A stretch of DNA of 64,000 nucleotides from Agromyces sp. Soil535 (GCF_001428255.1 NZ_LMRW01000001.1:126504-190503), one strand, 5' to 3'; positions 1 through 10,289 are shown, counted from the first letter of the stretch. The notes: generated by a model from the sequence alone, not told the origin. Translations and numbers: made by a program.

Positions 1-153
1 GAGGCGCTCGCGCTCGCGCGCACGGCCGGCGCGACCACGGCCCGCGCCGCGTGCGAGATCCCCAACCTCCCCGCCCGACGTGCCCTCGAGCGCGCCGGGC
101 TCATAGAGGTCGGCCGCAGCGACGACGCGGTCGTCTACGAGGCTCGCCTCTGA
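1..153 (+). CDS. C-terminal end of an acetyltransferase-like protein (partial)
   Basis: An open frame enters from the left edge and stops with TGA at 151-153, giving 50 residues. The segment IPNLPARRALERAGLIEVGR resembles the last helix and strand of GNAT acetyltransferases, where an asparagine and an ER.GF-like motif close the acetyl-CoA site. The family assignment rests only on this short tail and is an inference. The gene converges on the dehydrogenase operon and shares a perfect 26-bp palindrome with it as a likely bidirectional terminator. Confidence 0.45.
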   Translation, partial: EALALARTAGATTARAACEIPNLPARRALERAGLIEVGRSDDAVVYEARL

Positions 154-157
154 CGCA

Positions 158-183
158 GTGACGGATGCCGCGGCATCCGTCAC
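158..183. terminator. Perfect 26-bp palindrome between convergent genes
   Basis: GTGACGGATGCC is followed at once by its exact reverse complement, so the 26 bp form one uninterrupted palindrome. It begins five bases after the stop of the left partial gene and contains the stop codon of the E2 gene read leftward. Position and symmetry suggest a bidirectional transcription terminator. No strong U-tract is visible, as is usual in high-GC actinobacteria. Confidence 0.6.
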
Positions 184-1631
184 TCGAGCAGCAGTGCGGG
201 CTCCTCGATGATCGACGCGACGTCGGCGAGGAAGCGACTCGCGACGTCGCCGTCGACGACGCGGTGATCGAACGAGGCGCCGATCGTCGTGACGAACCGC
301 GGGCGCACCTCGCCGTCGACGACCCACGGCTTCTGCTTGATGGTGCCGAGTGCCACGATCGCGACCTCGCCCGGATTGAGGATCGGGGTGCCGGTGTCCA
401 TGCCGAAGACGCCGATGTTCGTGACGGTGATCGTGCCGCCCTGCATCTCGGCCGGCTGGGTCTTGCCCTCGCGTGCGGTGAGCGTGAGCTGCTCGAGCGC
501 CGCCGCGAGCTCCACCATCGTCATCGCCTGCGCCTCCTTGACGTTCGGCACCAGGAGGCCGCGCGGGGTCGCGGCTGCGACGCCCAGGTTGACGAAGTGC
601 TTGACGATGATCTCCTCGTCGGTCCACTGCGCGTTGACCGACGGATTGCGGCGCACCGCCCAGATCATGGCCTTCGCCATGATGAGCAGCGGCGACACCC
701 TGACACCTGCGTAGTCGGGGGACGACTTCAGTCGCTTGACGTATTCCATCGTGCGCGTGGCGTCAACGTCGACGAAGACCGACACATGCGGTGCGGAGAA
801 TGCGCTCTGCACCATCGCGTTCGCGATGGCCTTGCGCACGCCCTTCACCGGGATCCGCGTCTCGCGATCGGGCGGCAGCTCGGGCGTCTGGATGTTGCGG
901 AACACGCTCGCCTGGCTCGCTTCGCGGATCACGTCGTCGCGCGTGATGTCGCCGATCGGGCCGGTGGGCGCAACGCGCGAGAGGTCGACGCCGAGGTCCT
1001 TGGCGAGCTTCCGGATCGGCGGCTTCGCGATCACGGGCACGCCCGAATCGGGGCGGGGCGCAGCGACCGCCGGCGCCGCATCGGCCTCGGTCGCGTTCGG
1101 CTGCGCCGCGGCCGGCGGTGCGGGGAGTGTCGCGGGGGCGATGGGCGCGGGTCGCGCTGCGAGCTGCTCGTGCGCGCCGCCAGGCGACGGATGCCGCTTG
1201 CGCCGCGTCGGCGCGGGACCGGAGGATCCGTGTCCGACCAGCACGGCCCCACCGCCCTCCGACGCGGCGGGAGCGTGGGATGCGACCGTCCCCGATGCGG
1301 GCGCGGTCACCCCGGATGCGGCGGGAGCGGCCTGCGCCCCCGACGCTGCCCCGGTCGCAGGCGCGGGCGCGGCGCCATCCGTGGCGGCGGCATCCGTCTG
1401 GATCACCAGGATCGGCGTGCCGACGTCGACCGTCTTGCCCTCGTCGACGAGCAGCTCCGAGACCACGCCTTCGAACGCGCTCGGCAACTCGACGAGCGAC
1501 TTCGCCGTCTCGATCTCGACGAACACCTGGTCGAGCTCGATGCGGTCGCCGGGGGCGACCCGCCACTCCACGATCTCGGCCTCGGTCAGCCCCTCGCCGA
1601 CATCGGGCAACGGGAACCGGATCTCGCTCAT
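180..1631 (-). CDS. Dihydrolipoamide acyltransferase (E2) of a 2-oxoacid dehydrogenase complex
   Basis: The 483-residue protein has the classical E2 layout. An N-terminal lipoyl domain (about 1-80) carries the lipoyl lysine in ETAKS at K44. An Ala/Pro-rich linker (about 85-200) follows, then a peripheral subunit-binding domain around 205-240 ([14 protein letters not shown]). The C-terminal catalytic domain ends with the active-site motif DHRVVDG, with H456. E2 transfers the acyl group from E1-bound thiamine diphosphate to CoA. It lies 29 bp downstream of E1beta in the same operon. Separate alpha and beta E1 subunits suggest a branched-chain 2-oxoacid (bkd-type) or alpha2beta2 pyruvate complex. 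Sequence alone does not settle the substrate, and no E3 gene is adjacent. Confidence 0.93.
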   Translation of the reverse strand: MSEIRFPLPDVGEGLTEAEIVEWRVAPGDRIELDQVFVEIETAKSLVELPSAFEGVVSELLVDEGKTVDVGTPILVIQTDAAATDGAAPAPATGAASGAQAAPAASGVTAPASGTVASHAPAASEGGGAVLVGHGSSGPAPTRRKRHPSPGGAHEQLAARPAPIAPATLPAPPAAAQPNATEADAAPAVAAPRPDSGVPVIAKPPIRKLAKDLGVDLSRVAPTGPIGDITRDDVIREASQASVFRNIQTPELPPDRETRIPVKGVRKAIANAMVQSAFSAPHVSVFVDVDATRTMEYVKRLKSSPDYAGVRVSPLLIMAKAMIWAVRRNPSVNAQWTDEEIIVKHFVNLGVAAATPRGLLVPNVKEAQAMTMVELAAALEQLTLTAREGKTQPAEMQGGTITVTNIGVFGMDTGTPILNPGEVAIVALGTIKQKPWVVDGEVRPRFVTTIGASFDHRVVDGDVASRFLADVASIIEEPALLLE

Positions 1632-1660
1632 CTCACGCCTTTCTCGGCCACGGCCGCGGG

Positions 1661-2764
1661 TCAGTACGCAAGTGCGCGGTCGACGGCCTCGAGCACCCGG
1701 TCGGGGCTCGGCAGGTATTCGGCCTCGAGGGCGGCCGGGGGGAACGGCGTGTCGAAAGCCGATACGCGCAGCACCGGCGCCTCGAGGGAGTAGAACGCGC
1801 GCTCGGCGACGGTCGCCGCGATCTCGGAGCCGATGCTGACGAAGCCGTACGCCTCCTGTGCGACGACGAGGCGCCCGGTGCGCTGCACCGAATCGAGGAT
1901 GGGGCCGTAGTCGATGGGGGAGAGGGAGCGCAGGTCGACGACCTCGAGGCTCGTGCCCTCGCCCGCGGCGACGTCGGCCGCCTGCAGCAGGGTCGACACC
2001 ATGGCGCCGTGACCGACGACCGTGACATCCGTGCCCTGGCGGATGACGCGACTCGCGTGCAGCGGCATGCCCGAGTGGTCGAGGTCGACCGGTCCCTTCG
2101 GCCAGTAGCGACTCTTCGGCTCGAAGAACAGCACGGGGTCGTTCGAGTCGATCGCCTCCTGGATCATCCAGTACGCGTCGTGCGGACTCGAAGGGCTGAC
2201 CACCCGCAGCCCCGGGGTGTGCGCGAAGTACGCCTCGGGGCTCTCCTGGTGGTGCTCGATCGACCCGATGTGCCCGCCGTAGGGGACTCGGATGACCACC
2301 GGCATGCTGACGGTGCCGTCGTGGCGCACCGTCTGGCGCGCGAGCTGGGTGGTGATCTGGTCGAACGCCGGGAAGATGAAGCCGTCGAACTGGATCTCGA
2401 TGACCGGGCGGTAGCCGCGCATCGCGAGCCCGATGGCGGTGCCGACGATGCCTGACTCGGCGAGGGGCGTGTCGAGCACGCGTCGGTCGCCGAACTCCGC
2501 GTGCAACCCCTCGGTCACGCGGAAGACGCCGCCGAGCGGGCCGATGTCCTCGCCCATGAGCAGCACGTGATCGTCGGCGCGCAGCGCTTCGCGAAGCCCT
2601 GCGGTGATCGCCTTGGCCATCGACAGGGTCTGCACGCCCCGCATGCCGCTCTCGGCATGTTCGGTCGTGGGTGTCACCGGAGCCGCATCGGATGCCTCGG
2701 CGGATGCCTCCGCGACGTCCACGGACCCGGCCACGAGCCGCTCCTCCTCGGTGCGCTGGCTCAT
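1661..2764 (-). CDS. 2-oxoacid dehydrogenase E1 component, beta subunit
   Basis: The 367-residue protein is the transketolase-like beta chain of an alpha2beta2 E1. After a roughly 40-residue acidic, Ala/Thr-rich N-terminal tail, the conserved core starts at [16 protein letters not shown]. It continues through LLMGEDIG and the region [19 protein letters not shown], which contacts the cofactor and E2. The chosen ATG overlaps the E1alpha stop by 4 nt (ATGA), which explains the extra N-terminal tail and implies translational coupling. An internal ATG at MRGVQTLSM would give a length closer to the family's usual 325-335. It forms the thiamine-diphosphate site together with the alpha chain encoded just upstream. 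Confidence 0.93.
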   Translation of the reverse strand: MSQRTEEERLVAGSVDVAEASAEASDAAPVTPTTEHAESGMRGVQTLSMAKAITAGLREALRADDHVLLMGEDIGPLGGVFRVTEGLHAEFGDRRVLDTPLAESGIVGTAIGLAMRGYRPVIEIQFDGFIFPAFDQITTQLARQTVRHDGTVSMPVVIRVPYGGHIGSIEHHQESPEAYFAHTPGLRVVSPSSPHDAYWMIQEAIDSNDPVLFFEPKSRYWPKGPVDLDHSGMPLHASRVIRQGTDVTVVGHGAMVSTLLQAADVAAGEGTSLEVVDLRSLSPIDYGPILDSVQRTGRLVVAQEAYGFVSIGSEIAATVAERAFYSLEAPVLRVSAFDTPFPPAALEAEYLPSPDRVLEAVDRALAY

Positions 2765-3894
2765 GCCGCTCCTCCTTCGAAGCCGGACTCGAAGGCCTCG
2801 AGCCACGCGGACTCCTCGGCCATGAGCGGATGCGGCTCGCTGTACACGTGGGCGAAGATCTTCTCGCGCGTCGGCGCCGTCAGGTCGAGTGCGCGGCGCC
2901 GGAGGTCGGCCGCGACATCCGCCGCCTCGGCATCGACCTCGTCGAAGAAGGCTGCCGACGCCCCGCGGCCCTCGAGCCATGTGCGGTACCGGGTGATCGG
3001 GTCGCGCTCGGCCCAGTACGCGACCTCGGCGTCGGTGCGGTACTTCGTGGGATCGTCGGCGGTGGTGTGCGCGCCCATGCGGTAGGTGACGGCCTCGATG
3101 AGGCTCGGGCCGTCGCCCGAGCGCGCCTCCTCGAGCGATTGCCGGGTGACGGCGTAGCTCACGAGCACGTCGTTGCCGTCGATGCGCACGCCGGGCATGC
3201 CGAATCCGCCGGCGCGCAGCGACAGCGGGCTGCGCGACTGGCGCGACACGGGCACCGAGATCGCCCACTGGTTGTTCTGGACGAAGAAGACCTGGGGGGT
3301 CTGGTAGCTCGATGCGAACACGAGTGCCTCGCTCGCGTCGCCCTGCGAGGTGGAGCCGTCGCCGTAGTACACGAGCACGGCGGCATCCGCGTGAGGGTCG
3401 CCCGTGCCGACGAGCCCGTCGAACTGGATGCCCATGGCGTAACCCGTGGCGTGCAGCGTCTGCGAGGCGAGCACGAGCGTGTAGAGGTGGAAGTTGCCGT
3501 TCTCGGCGGGATTCCAGCCACCGAGGGTCGCGCCGCGGAGCAGCGAGAGGATCGCGACCGGGTCGAGGCCGCGGATCATACCGACGATGTGCTCGCGGTA
3601 CGACGGGAAGATGTGGTCCTGCGGGCGGGCGGCGCGGGCCGAGCCGACCTGCGCCGCCTCCTGCCCGTGGCTCGGCACCCAGAGGGCGAGCTGCCCCTGG
3701 CGCTGGAGGTTCGCACAGGCGACGTCGATGCGGCGCGAGATCGCCATGTCGCGGTAGAACTGCTCGAGCGTCGCGTCGGGTAGCGCCTCCACGAGCGGCA
3801 GGTAGGCCTCCGCTTCGGGAGTCGGACGCAACTCCCCGGAGGGGGTCAGGAGCTGGACCGTCGGCGCGGTGAAGTCTCTCTCGCGGGCTGGCAC
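2761..3894 (-). CDS. 2-oxoacid dehydrogenase E1 component, alpha subunit
   Basis: The 377-residue protein contains the thiamine-diphosphate motif, starting at GDGSTSQGD near residue 176 and closing with QNNQWAIS. The segment [16 protein letters not shown] is the phosphorylation-loop-like motif typical of E1alpha. Together with the beta subunit it decarboxylates a 2-oxoacid and reductively acylates the E2 lipoyl group. It is the first gene of a leftward operon E1alpha-E1beta-E2 and overlaps E1beta by 4 nt. It starts 16 bp after the hisC stop, so read-through from hisC is possible. Pyruvate versus branched-chain specificity cannot be decided here. Confidence 0.93.
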   Translation of the reverse strand: MPARERDFTAPTVQLLTPSGELRPTPEAEAYLPLVEALPDATLEQFYRDMAISRRIDVACANLQRQGQLALWVPSHGQEAAQVGSARAARPQDHIFPSYREHIVGMIRGLDPVAILSLLRGATLGGWNPAENGNFHLYTLVLASQTLHATGYAMGIQFDGLVGTGDPHADAAVLVYYGDGSTSQGDASEALVFASSYQTPQVFFVQNNQWAISVPVSRQSRSPLSLRAGGFGMPGVRIDGNDVLVSYAVTRQSLEEARSGDGPSLIEAVTYRMGAHTTADDPTKYRTDAEVAYWAERDPITRYRTWLEGRGASAAFFDEVDAEAADVAADLRRRALDLTAPTREKIFAHVYSEPHPLMAEESAWLEAFESGFEGGAA

Positions 3895-3910
3895 CGTTCC
3901 ACGCTACCCG

Positions 3911-5020
3911 CTACGCAGGGTGCCGTTCTTGTGAGGCCGGTACAAGCTCACCCAGAATCCGGAGGAGGGTATCGACAGACTCGGGCTCCCCAACGGAGAT
4001 GCGGATGCCCTCGGGCGGGAACGCCCGGGTGACGAGGCCGGCGTCGAACAGGCGCTCCGCCACCTCGGTCGTCGACTCTCCGGTGGGCAGCCACACGAAG
4101 TTGCCGTGGGCCTCGGGCACGGGCCAGCCCTGTTCGAGCAACGCGTTGCGAAGTGCCTCACGGCGCCCCGCGATGGTCTCGACGCGGGCGAGGAGCTCCG
4201 CCTCGGCGGCGGGCTCGAGGGAGGCGAGCGCTGCAGCCGCCGATGCCGCGGTGACGCTGAGCGGGATGGCGGTCGAGCGCGCCGCGTCGAGGATCGGCAC
4301 GGGCCCGATCGCGTAGCCGACGCGAAGCCCGGCCAGGCCGTAGGCCTTCGAGAATGTCCGGAGGATGACCAGGTTCGGGTAGCGGCCGATGAGCGTGCGG
4401 CCGTCGACGGATGCCTCGTCGCGCACGAACTCGATGTACGCCTCGTCGAGCAGCACGAGCACGTCATCGGGAACGCGCGACATGAACGACTCGAACTCGG
4501 CGGCGGTGACGATCGTGCCGGTCGGGTTGTTGGGGGAGCAGACGATCGCGACCCGGGTGCGCTTGGTGATCGCGTCGGCCATGGCGTTGAGGTCGTGGCG
4601 GTGATCGCCTCGGTTCGGCAGTTGCACGCTCGTCGCACCCGAGACCGTGACGAGCCCGGGGTAGGCCTCGAACGAGCGCCACGAGTAGACGACCTCGTCG
4701 CCGGGACCCGCGACGGCCGCGATGAACTGCGCAAGCAGCGACACCGATCCGGCACCGACGATCACCTCGTCGACGGAGACGCCGAAGCGCTCGGCGAGCT
4801 TCTCGCGCAGCACGAGGGCCGTCGCATCGGGGTAGCGGTTGATCTCGTTCGCGGTGGCCGCGACCGCGGCAGCGACACCGGGAAGCGGGGGGAACGGGTT
4901 CTCGTTGCTCGACAGCTTGTAGCCCTCGGCGGGCGCGGGCCGACCCTGGCGATAGGGCGGGAGGGCGGCGATCTCGGGGCGAAGGCGCACGCTCGCCCTC
5001 ATTGGCTCAGGTGCAGTCAC
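3911..5020 (-). CDS. hisC: Histidinol-phosphate aminotransferase
   Basis: This is a class I/II PLP-dependent aminotransferase of about 369 residues. Visible motifs are the N-terminal [14 protein letters not shown] substrate loop, [18 protein letters not shown] with the cofactor-contacting Asp and Tyr, and the PLP lysine in [19 protein letters not shown]. The enzyme converts imidazole-acetol phosphate and glutamate to histidinol phosphate in histidine biosynthesis. Related phenylalanine aminotransferases share these motifs, and no other his gene is nearby, so an aromatic aminotransferase role is an alternative. I chose the GTG at 5020 (VTAPEP) because GGTGGA lies just upstream. The ATG at 5002 is a possible shorter start. 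The frame stays open further upstream, but that part is Met/Ser/Thr-rich antisense to the next gene and is not real. Confidence 0.85.
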   Translation of the reverse strand: MTAPEPMRASVRLRPEIAALPPYRQGRPAPAEGYKLSSNENPFPPLPGVAAAVAATANEINRYPDATALVLREKLAERFGVSVDEVIVGAGSVSLLAQFIAAVAGPGDEVVYSWRSFEAYPGLVTVSGATSVQLPNRGDHRHDLNAMADAITKRTRVAIVCSPNNPTGTIVTAAEFESFMSRVPDDVLVLLDEAYIEFVRDEASVDGRTLIGRYPNLVILRTFSKAYGLAGLRVGYAIGPVPILDAARSTAIPLSVTAASAAAALASLEPAAEAELLARVETIAGRREALRNALLEQGWPVPEAHGNFVWLPTGESTTEVAERLFDAGLVTRAFPPEGIRISVGEPESVDTLLRILGELVPASQERHPA

Positions 5021-5072
5021 GGATTCCACCGTACCGCTTCGATCGCGAAGCACCGTCTGCCAGAGTTGGTCC

Positions 5073-5456
5073 ATGCGGTTCATCCTGAAGGTCATCGTCG
5101 TCGCACTCGCACTCTGGCTCACCACCTTCATCGTCTCGGGCATCCGCGTCGTCCCGTACGAGGACACGCAACTCGCCACCGTGCTCACGTACCTCCTGAT
5201 CGGCCTGATCTTCGGCCTCGTGAACGCCATCGTCGGCACCTTCGTCCGCATCGTCGCGTTCCCCTTGTACGTGCTCACGCTCGGCCTCATCTCGTTCATC
5301 GTGAACGGGTTGCTGCTCCTGCTCGTCGCCTGGATCAGCGACCTGATGGGCTTCGGGCTCGTGATCGACGGATTCTGGTGGGGCGTGCTCGGCGCGCTGG
5401 TGCTTGGCCTCATCAGCTGGCTGATCGGGCTCATCGTGCGCCCGTCGCGGGACTGA
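5073..5456 (+). CDS. Phage holin family IV-type small membrane protein
   Basis: The 127-residue protein is almost entirely hydrophobic, with four predicted transmembrane helices at about 3-22, 38-60, 64-86 and 98-121. The pattern and the motif [12 protein letters not shown] match the chromosomal 'phage holin family protein' set (Pfam 4TM superfamily IV), which is widespread in actinobacteria. The family's role is not established and the name does not imply a prophage. The gene diverges from hisC. Its 3' end overlaps the convergent hydrolase gene by 26 bp. Confidence 0.8.
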   Translation: MRFILKVIVVALALWLTTFIVSGIRVVPYEDTQLATVLTYLLIGLIFGLVNAIVGTFVRIVAFPLYVLTLGLISFIVNGLLLLLVAWISDLMGFGLVIDGFWWGVLGALVLGLISWLIGLIVRPSRD

Positions 5457-6984
5457 GGTCCCGGGTCGCCATCCAATCGCTGCGGAGGCCCGACACCCCA
5501 CCCGTGACGTCGGTGACGAGCGAGCGGAACGACGCGAGCCGTTCCTCCTCGGAGGCGTCGACGAGCGCGGCCGTCTGGCGATAGCGGACGAGTTCGTGGG
5601 CCGGCAGCACGGCGTCGTACTCACGGTCGGCGTCGAGCACGCTCCGTGAGACCGTGACGCGATCGGGCGACGGATGCCCCGCACCGCCGGTGGCGGGAAC
5701 CAGGTCCTCCTCGTGCTCGATGGAGAGGAGGCCCACGCCCTCGCGGGTCGGTGCCGAGGCGACAGGGCCGCCGAGGTTGACCGCACCGACGGCATTGAGC
5801 TCGGGGTCGACCGCGAGCTTCGCCGCGATCACGCCGCCGCCCGAGTGCCCCACCGCGAGCACCGGGTCATCCGGCCCGACGCCCGCCCTGCTCATCGCCT
5901 CGCGCACCGCACGCTCGCCCGCACCCGATTCGGCGCCGGCGATGCGGAGCGCATCGAGCGCCGTGTCGTCGGCGATGCCGTGCAGGTTGCTCGTCATGTC
6001 GGCCGGCTGCCGGCCGGCGACGAGTCCCACGTCGACGGTGCCCCCCACGTAGACGATCCAGCGCTTCTCGTCGCCCGCGCCGTACTGCTCGATGCGGATC
6101 TGCGCCCCACCCTCGCCCGTCGGCACGCGGTCGGCGAGGTCGCCGACCCCGCTCGGCGGCTCGACGATGTCGCCCAGCCGAACGGATGCCTCGGCCGGAT
6201 GCCCCGCCGGCGGGCGCCCGGAAGCCGCGTCGGCCGCGACGGACGAGGTGGCGGGCGCCACTCGCTTCACGTTCACCGGGCCATCGACCAGCACATGGCT
6301 TCCCGCGATGCCGAGGAGCCCCGCGACGCCGAGCATGATCGACGCGCCCTCCGGCGCGCGCACGGCGGGTCCGACCGGGAAGGGCAGGTGCAGGGCGCCG
6401 GCAAACGTCTCATCCGCGTGATCGGCGGCGACGCGCACGAGTCGCACGAACGCCGGGTCCGAGAGCAGCGTGCGATGCTCCTCGAGCCAACTCGCGAGGG
6501 GCGTCGGGCCCCAGCCGAAGGCACGCCCCATCGCGGAGGCGGCCGCCTGCGCGCTCGCCACGAGCAGTCCGCCCGCCAGGATGGCGGGCGCGTGGAAGCC
6601 GAGCCATGGCGCGCCGATGAGGGCCGCGAGCTGCCAGAGCCCGTCGACGAGCCGCTCGGTCGCGCCATAGCGCTCGGCCGATTCGAGGAGCGAGGACCGC
6701 AGCGAGCTCGCACGGCGCTCGGCCTGCTCGAGGCACTGGCGCGCGAAGGCCAGGTTCATGGTGGGAGAGCCGGCGGCGCCGAGGATGGCGGGCTCGTCGA
6801 CATCGAGCGTGTGCAGCCCGCGCCCGACCACATGGGCTCGATCTATCCAGTCGGCGATCACCGTCACGGCTGCGCCGAGCCTCGCCGCGTCGACGAACAG
6901 CTCGTCGACCGCGACGGCCGTCGATCCTCCGCCCGACACGATGAGCGCGTCAGGCGCGGCGGGCGCGTTCCCGTTCTCGCTCAC
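5431..6984 (-). CDS. Alpha/beta-hydrolase domain protein with helical N-terminal half
   Basis: The 517-residue protein has an Ala-rich helical N-terminal half (about 1-300) and a C-terminal alpha/beta-hydrolase-like half. The second half contains a nucleophile elbow, [15 protein letters not shown], with the serine in GHSGG. The N-terminal segment includes hydrophobic helices such as [13 protein letters not shown]. Substrate and catalytic function are unknown. The GTG start overlaps the stop of the upstream 107-residue gene (GTGA), so the two are almost certainly co-translated. The arrangement recalls actinobacterial loci where a small helical WXG100-like protein partners a large effector-like protein, but that link is inference. 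Confidence 0.7.
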   Translation of the reverse strand: MSENGNAPAAPDALIVSGGGSTAVAVDELFVDAARLGAAVTVIADWIDRAHVVGRGLHTLDVDEPAILGAAGSPTMNLAFARQCLEQAERRASSLRSSLLESAERYGATERLVDGLWQLAALIGAPWLGFHAPAILAGGLLVASAQAAASAMGRAFGWGPTPLASWLEEHRTLLSDPAFVRLVRVAADHADETFAGALHLPFPVGPAVRAPEGASIMLGVAGLLGIAGSHVLVDGPVNVKRVAPATSSVAADAASGRPPAGHPAEASVRLGDIVEPPSGVGDLADRVPTGEGGAQIRIEQYGAGDEKRWIVYVGGTVDVGLVAGRQPADMTSNLHGIADDTALDALRIAGAESGAGERAVREAMSRAGVGPDDPVLAVGHSGGGVIAAKLAVDPELNAVGAVNLGGPVASAPTREGVGLLSIEHEEDLVPATGGAGHPSPDRVTVSRSVLDADREYDAVLPAHELVRYRQTAALVDASEEERLASFRSLVTDVTGGVSGLRSDWMATRDLSPATGAR

Positions 6985-7304
6985 CGCGCGCCCTGCCCGA
7001 CGTCGCCCTGCGCCTCCAGCTCGTGCTCCAACCGGCGGATGCGATGCTCCAGGGCCGTCTCGGCATCCGCGAGCGCCGACATCGCCCCGGCGAGCCGCAT
7101 CCGCAGGTCGTCGAGGAGCTCCGCGTACCCCTCGGCGGCCGCGGATTGCCACGCGCCCGGGGGCGGCGGCGCGAGCCCGATCGAATCGAGGCGCACCTCG
7201 TCGTGCAGGGAGCGCAGCATCACGAGGTGCCGGCGGGCGCCGTCGATGCGGTCGGGCGTGACGGCCCGGCCGGTGAGCGCGGCGATGAGTGGGTCGTGAT
7301 CCAT
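6981..7304 (-). CDS. Small helical hypothetical protein coupled to the hydrolase
   Basis: The 107-residue protein begins MDHDPLIAALTGRAV and is mostly alpha-helical. A C-terminal stretch rich in Glu, Leu and Ala (about residues 60-105) could form a coiled coil. It resembles small ESX/WXG100-size proteins in length and helical character, but I see no clear WXG, so no family is assigned. Its TGA overlaps the GTG of the downstream 517-residue hydrolase gene. The start at 7304 is chosen because the longer frame upstream is Arg-rich and overlaps no conserved segment. Confidence 0.6.
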   Translation of the reverse strand: MDHDPLIAALTGRAVTPDRIDGARRHLVMLRSLHDEVRLDSIGLAPPPPGAWQSAAAEGYAELLDDLRMRLAGAMSALADAETALEHRIRRLEHELEAQGDVGQGAR

Positions 7305-7401
7305 GCCGCGAGCCTCTCGCCGCAGCGCGTCCTCCGATGTGTCGCCCCGCGGCATCCGGGCACGAACGATCGCCCGCATCCGCTGTGGAGGACGAGCGCG
7401 A

Positions 7402-8295
7402 TCAGTCGCGCAGCACCTGCTCGAGCACGTACGACGCAACTCGGCCGAACACCCCCGACGGGCCCTGCTGCTCGACGACGGCCGAGGCGATCACGAGCGC
7501 CCAGCCGCGCGCCCGGTCCCACGTCGCCTCGTCGACGCCGCGCACGGCCTCGAGCTCGGCGCGGAACACCCGCCGCGCCCGCGCGTCGAACGTGAGCCAC
7601 GCGGTGGCGAGGTCGGTCGCCGGGTCGCCCGCGGTCATGTCGCCGAAGTCGACCACCGCGGCGAGCGCTCCCGACGGCCCGAGCACCAGGTTGGCCGGGT
7701 GCAGGTCGCCGTGCAGCCACACCCGGGGCCCCGACCACGGGGATGCCGCGAGCGCCCGCTCCCACACCGCGAGGAGCCGCGCGGCATCGGGGATGCGCCC
7801 GCCGGCGAGGCGGGCGCGCACGTGGGCGTCGCGGTTCGCGATCGGCACGCCACGGTAGGCGTTCGCCGGGGCATCCGCCGGTGCGGGCACGGCGCCGAGG
7901 TCGGCGACGAACGCAGCCAGGCTGTTCACGGCGACCCCGCGCGTCTCGACGTCGAACGCCAGTCCGCTTTCACCGGCGAACCAGGGCACGATGCTCCACG
8001 GCACGTCGTAGCCGAGCTCCGGAGCGGGCCGCCCGTGCCGCACCGGCGCGGGCACCGGCACGCGGAGTCTCGGGGCGAGCTCGGGCAGCCAGCGCTGCTC
8101 GTTCCACATGAGCCCGACCGCGACCTCGCGCCGCGGCATCCGCACCGCGTACCGGTCGCCGAGCCGGAAGATCGCGTTGTCCCAGCCGTTGGCCACGAGC
8201 CGCACCTGGCCCGCGAGATCCGGATGCTGCGCCGCCACCAGCCGCGCCGCGAGCGCCTCGTCGACGTGGAAGTCGGCGGGTGGGGCATCCGTCAT
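7402..8295 (-). CDS. Aminoglycoside phosphotransferase (APH)-family kinase
   Basis: The 297-residue protein has the APH/choline-kinase fold signature. A nucleotide-binding N-lobe contains GWDNAIFRLGDRYAVRMPRR. The catalytic loop is WLHGDLHPANLVLG, with the catalytic Asp in HGD, and the metal-binding motif is VVDFGDMTAGDPATDLA. Such enzymes phosphorylate small hydroxylated substrates. Many chromosomal members in actinobacteria are not antibiotic-resistance enzymes and their substrates are unknown. The ATG at 8295 (MTDAPPADFHVDEAL) is preferred over upstream extensions that run antisense into the next gene. It diverges from the phosphatase-purB pair with about 90 bp between starts. Confidence 0.85.
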   Translation of the reverse strand: MTDAPPADFHVDEALAARLVAAQHPDLAGQVRLVANGWDNAIFRLGDRYAVRMPRREVAVGLMWNEQRWLPELAPRLRVPVPAPVRHGRPAPELGYDVPWSIVPWFAGESGLAFDVETRGVAVNSLAAFVADLGAVPAPADAPANAYRGVPIANRDAHVRARLAGGRIPDAARLLAVWERALAASPWSGPRVWLHGDLHPANLVLGPSGALAAVVDFGDMTAGDPATDLATAWLTFDARARRVFRAELEAVRGVDEATWDRARGWALVIASAVVEQQGPSGVFGRVASYVLEQVLRD

Positions 8296-8385
8296 CTCGA
8301 CCCCTCCCCGTGCGCGGATCGCCCAGCGTAGCGCAGCCGCGATTTGCCTGCTGTGCCGTGGGCATATCTCGTCCACAATGGGACC

Positions 8386-8913
8386 ATGACGCGAGCGGAG
8401 CCCGCGGGGGACGCCGCGCAGCCCTTCCGAGTGTCCTTCGTGTGCACCGGCAATATCTGCCGCTCGCCGATGGCCGAGGTCGTGCTGCGCTCCCTCGCCG
8501 AACGCGCGGGGCTCGGCGATCGCCTCGCCATCGAGTCGGCCGCGACGGGAGACTGGCACGTAGGCGAGCAGGCCGACCAACGCACCATCGATGCGCTCGG
8601 GCGGGCGGGCTACGACGGATCCCATCACCGTGCGCGCCAGTTCGACGTCGGGGACTTCCCCCGGCTCGACCTGATCGTGGCGTTCGACCGAGGGCAGGCT
8701 CGGATCCTGCGCAACTGGGCGCCGTCATCGCTCGACCAGGACAAGGTGCGGCTGCTGCTCGACTTCGACTCCGACCTCGCGCCGCTGCAGGACGTGCCTG
8801 ACCCCTACTACTCCGACGAGGCGACCTTCGATCGAGTTCTTGGGATGATAGAGCGGTCGACTCATGCGCTCTTCCGGCAACTCGCCCCCGCACTCAGACA
8901 AGGAAACCGATGA
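8386..8913 (+). CDS. Low-molecular-weight protein-tyrosine phosphatase
   Basis: The 175-residue protein carries the LMW-PTP P-loop CTGNICRS, with nucleophile C20 and phosphate-binding R26. Near the C terminus is the general-acid motif VPDPYY, with the catalytic Asp. It should dephosphorylate phosphotyrosine on proteins, or related substrates, in the cytoplasm. The ATG at 8386 leaves a short unconserved tail before the core strand FRVSFVCTG. An in-frame ATG at 8344 would add 14 residues. The TGA overlaps the ATG of purB by 4 nt, so the two genes are translationally coupled. Confidence 0.9.
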   Translation: MTRAEPAGDAAQPFRVSFVCTGNICRSPMAEVVLRSLAERAGLGDRLAIESAATGDWHVGEQADQRTIDALGRAGYDGSHHRARQFDVGDFPRLDLIVAFDRGQARILRNWAPSSLDQDKVRLLLDFDSDLAPLQDVPDPYYSDEATFDRVLGMIERSTHALFRQLAPALRQGNR

Positions 8914-10289
8914 CTTCGCTGCCTCCCCAGCCGCTCAGCCCGCTCGACGGACGGTACCGTGCTGCGGTCGGCGAGCTCGGCGAGCACCTGTCCGAGGCGG
9001 GGCTGAACCGGGCGCGCGTGCAGGTCGAGGTCGAGTGGCTCATCGCGCAGACCGACCGCGGATTCTTCAGCTCGTCACCGCTGTCGCCGGAGCAGAAGGC
9101 GCAGCTGCGCTCGATCGTCACGGAGTTCGGGCAGGCCGACATCGACGAGCTTGCGACGCTCGAGGCCACCACCCGACATGACGTGAAGGCGGTCGAGTAC
9201 TACGTGCGCCGCCGGCTCGAACTGCTCGGACTCGACGCGATCGCCGAGCTCACGCACTTCGCCTGCACCAGCGAGGACATCAACAACCTCTCCTACGCCA
9301 TCACCGTGCGCGACGCCGTGCGCCAGGTGTGGCTGCCGAAGTACCGCGGCGTCATCGACACCCTCTCCGCCCTCGCAGGCGAGCACCGCGACGCGGCGAT
9401 GCTCTCGCGCACGCACGGGCAGCCCGCGACCCCGTCGACGATGGGCAAGGAGCTCGCCGTGTTCGCGCACCGGCTCGAGCGCATCGCCAGGCAGGTCGAG
9501 GCCACCGAGTACCTCGGCAAGTTCTCGGGTGCGACCGGCACGTTCTCGGCGCACGTCGTCGCGGCACCGGATGTCGCGTGGCCCGAGGTCTCGAGCGAGT
9601 TCGTCGAGTCGCTCGGGCTCACCTGGAACCCGCTCACGACCCAGATCGAGTCGCACGACTGGCAGGCCGAGCTGTACGCCCGGGTCTCGCACGCGAACCG
9701 CGTGCTGCACAACCTCGCCACCGACATCTGGACCTACATCTCGCTCGGCTACTTCCGCCAGATCCCGCAGGCGGGCGCGACCGGCTCGTCGACGATGCCG
9801 CACAAGGTGAACCCGATCCGGTTCGAGAATGCCGAGGCGAACCTCGAACTCTCGAGCGCGGTGCTCGACTCGCTCGCGGCGACGCTCGTCACGAGCCGCC
9901 TGCAGCGTGATCTCACCGACTCCAGCGCCCAGCGCAACATCGGCGTCGGATTCGGCCACTCGCTGCTCGCGCTCGACAACATCCAGCGCGGGCTCGGCGA
10001 GATCGACCTCGACCGCGCACGGCTCCTCGAGGACCTCGACGGCAACTGGGAGGTGCTCGGCGAGGCGATCCAGACGGTGATCCGCGCCGAGGTGGTTGCC
10101 GGGCGGTCCACCATCGCCGACCCGTACGCGCTCCTCAAGGAGCTCACGCGCGGCAAGCGAGTCGCCGCGGCGGAGCTCGCCGCGTTCATCGAGGGCCTCG
10201 AGGTCGGGGATGCCGCCAAGCAGCGCCTGCTGGCGCTCACGCCGGCCAGCTACACGGGCATCGCGGCAGAGCTCGTCGACCGGCTCTGA
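8910..10289 (+). CDS. purB: Adenylosuccinate lyase
   Basis: The 459-residue protein matches the fumarase/aspartase superfamily. The signature loop GSSTMPHKVNPIRFENAE contains the catalytic serine region, and SRTHGQPATPSTMGKE carries the histidine motif. It cleaves adenylosuccinate to AMP and fumarate, and SAICAR to AICAR, in purine synthesis. Length and the N-terminal PLDGRY motif match the PurB subgroup found in gamma-proteobacteria and actinobacteria. It is coupled to the upstream phosphatase by an ATGA overlap. No other pur gene is nearby. Confidence 0.95.
   Translation: MTSLPPQPLSPLDGRYRAAVGELGEHLSEAGLNRARVQVEVEWLIAQTDRGFFSSSPLSPEQKAQLRSIVTEFGQADIDELATLEATTRHDVKAVEYYVRRRLELLGLDAIAELTHFACTSEDINNLSYAITVRDAVRQVWLPKYRGVIDTLSALAGEHRDAAMLSRTHGQPATPSTMGKELAVFAHRLERIARQVEATEYLGKFSGATGTFSAHVVAAPDVAWPEVSSEFVESLGLTWNPLTTQIESHDWQAELYARVSHANRVLHNLATDIWTYISLGYFRQIPQAGATGSSTMPHKVNPIRFENAEANLELSSAVLDSLAATLVTSRLQRDLTDSSAQRNIGVGFGHSLLALDNIQRGLGEIDLDRARLLEDLDGNWEVLGEAIQTVIRAEVVAGRSTIADPYALLKELTRGKRVAAAELAAFIEGLEVGDAAKQRLLALTPASYTGIAAELVDRL

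Noticed and set aside
165..1793. Long open frames on the plus strand opposite the E2 gene
   Set aside because: They are Arg/Asp/His-rich antisense shadows of a clearly conserved E2 gene in high-GC DNA.
5073..5456. Prophage suggested by a 'holin' gene
   Set aside because: The family is a chromosomal four-helix membrane protein in actinobacteria, and no lysin, capsid or integrase genes are nearby.
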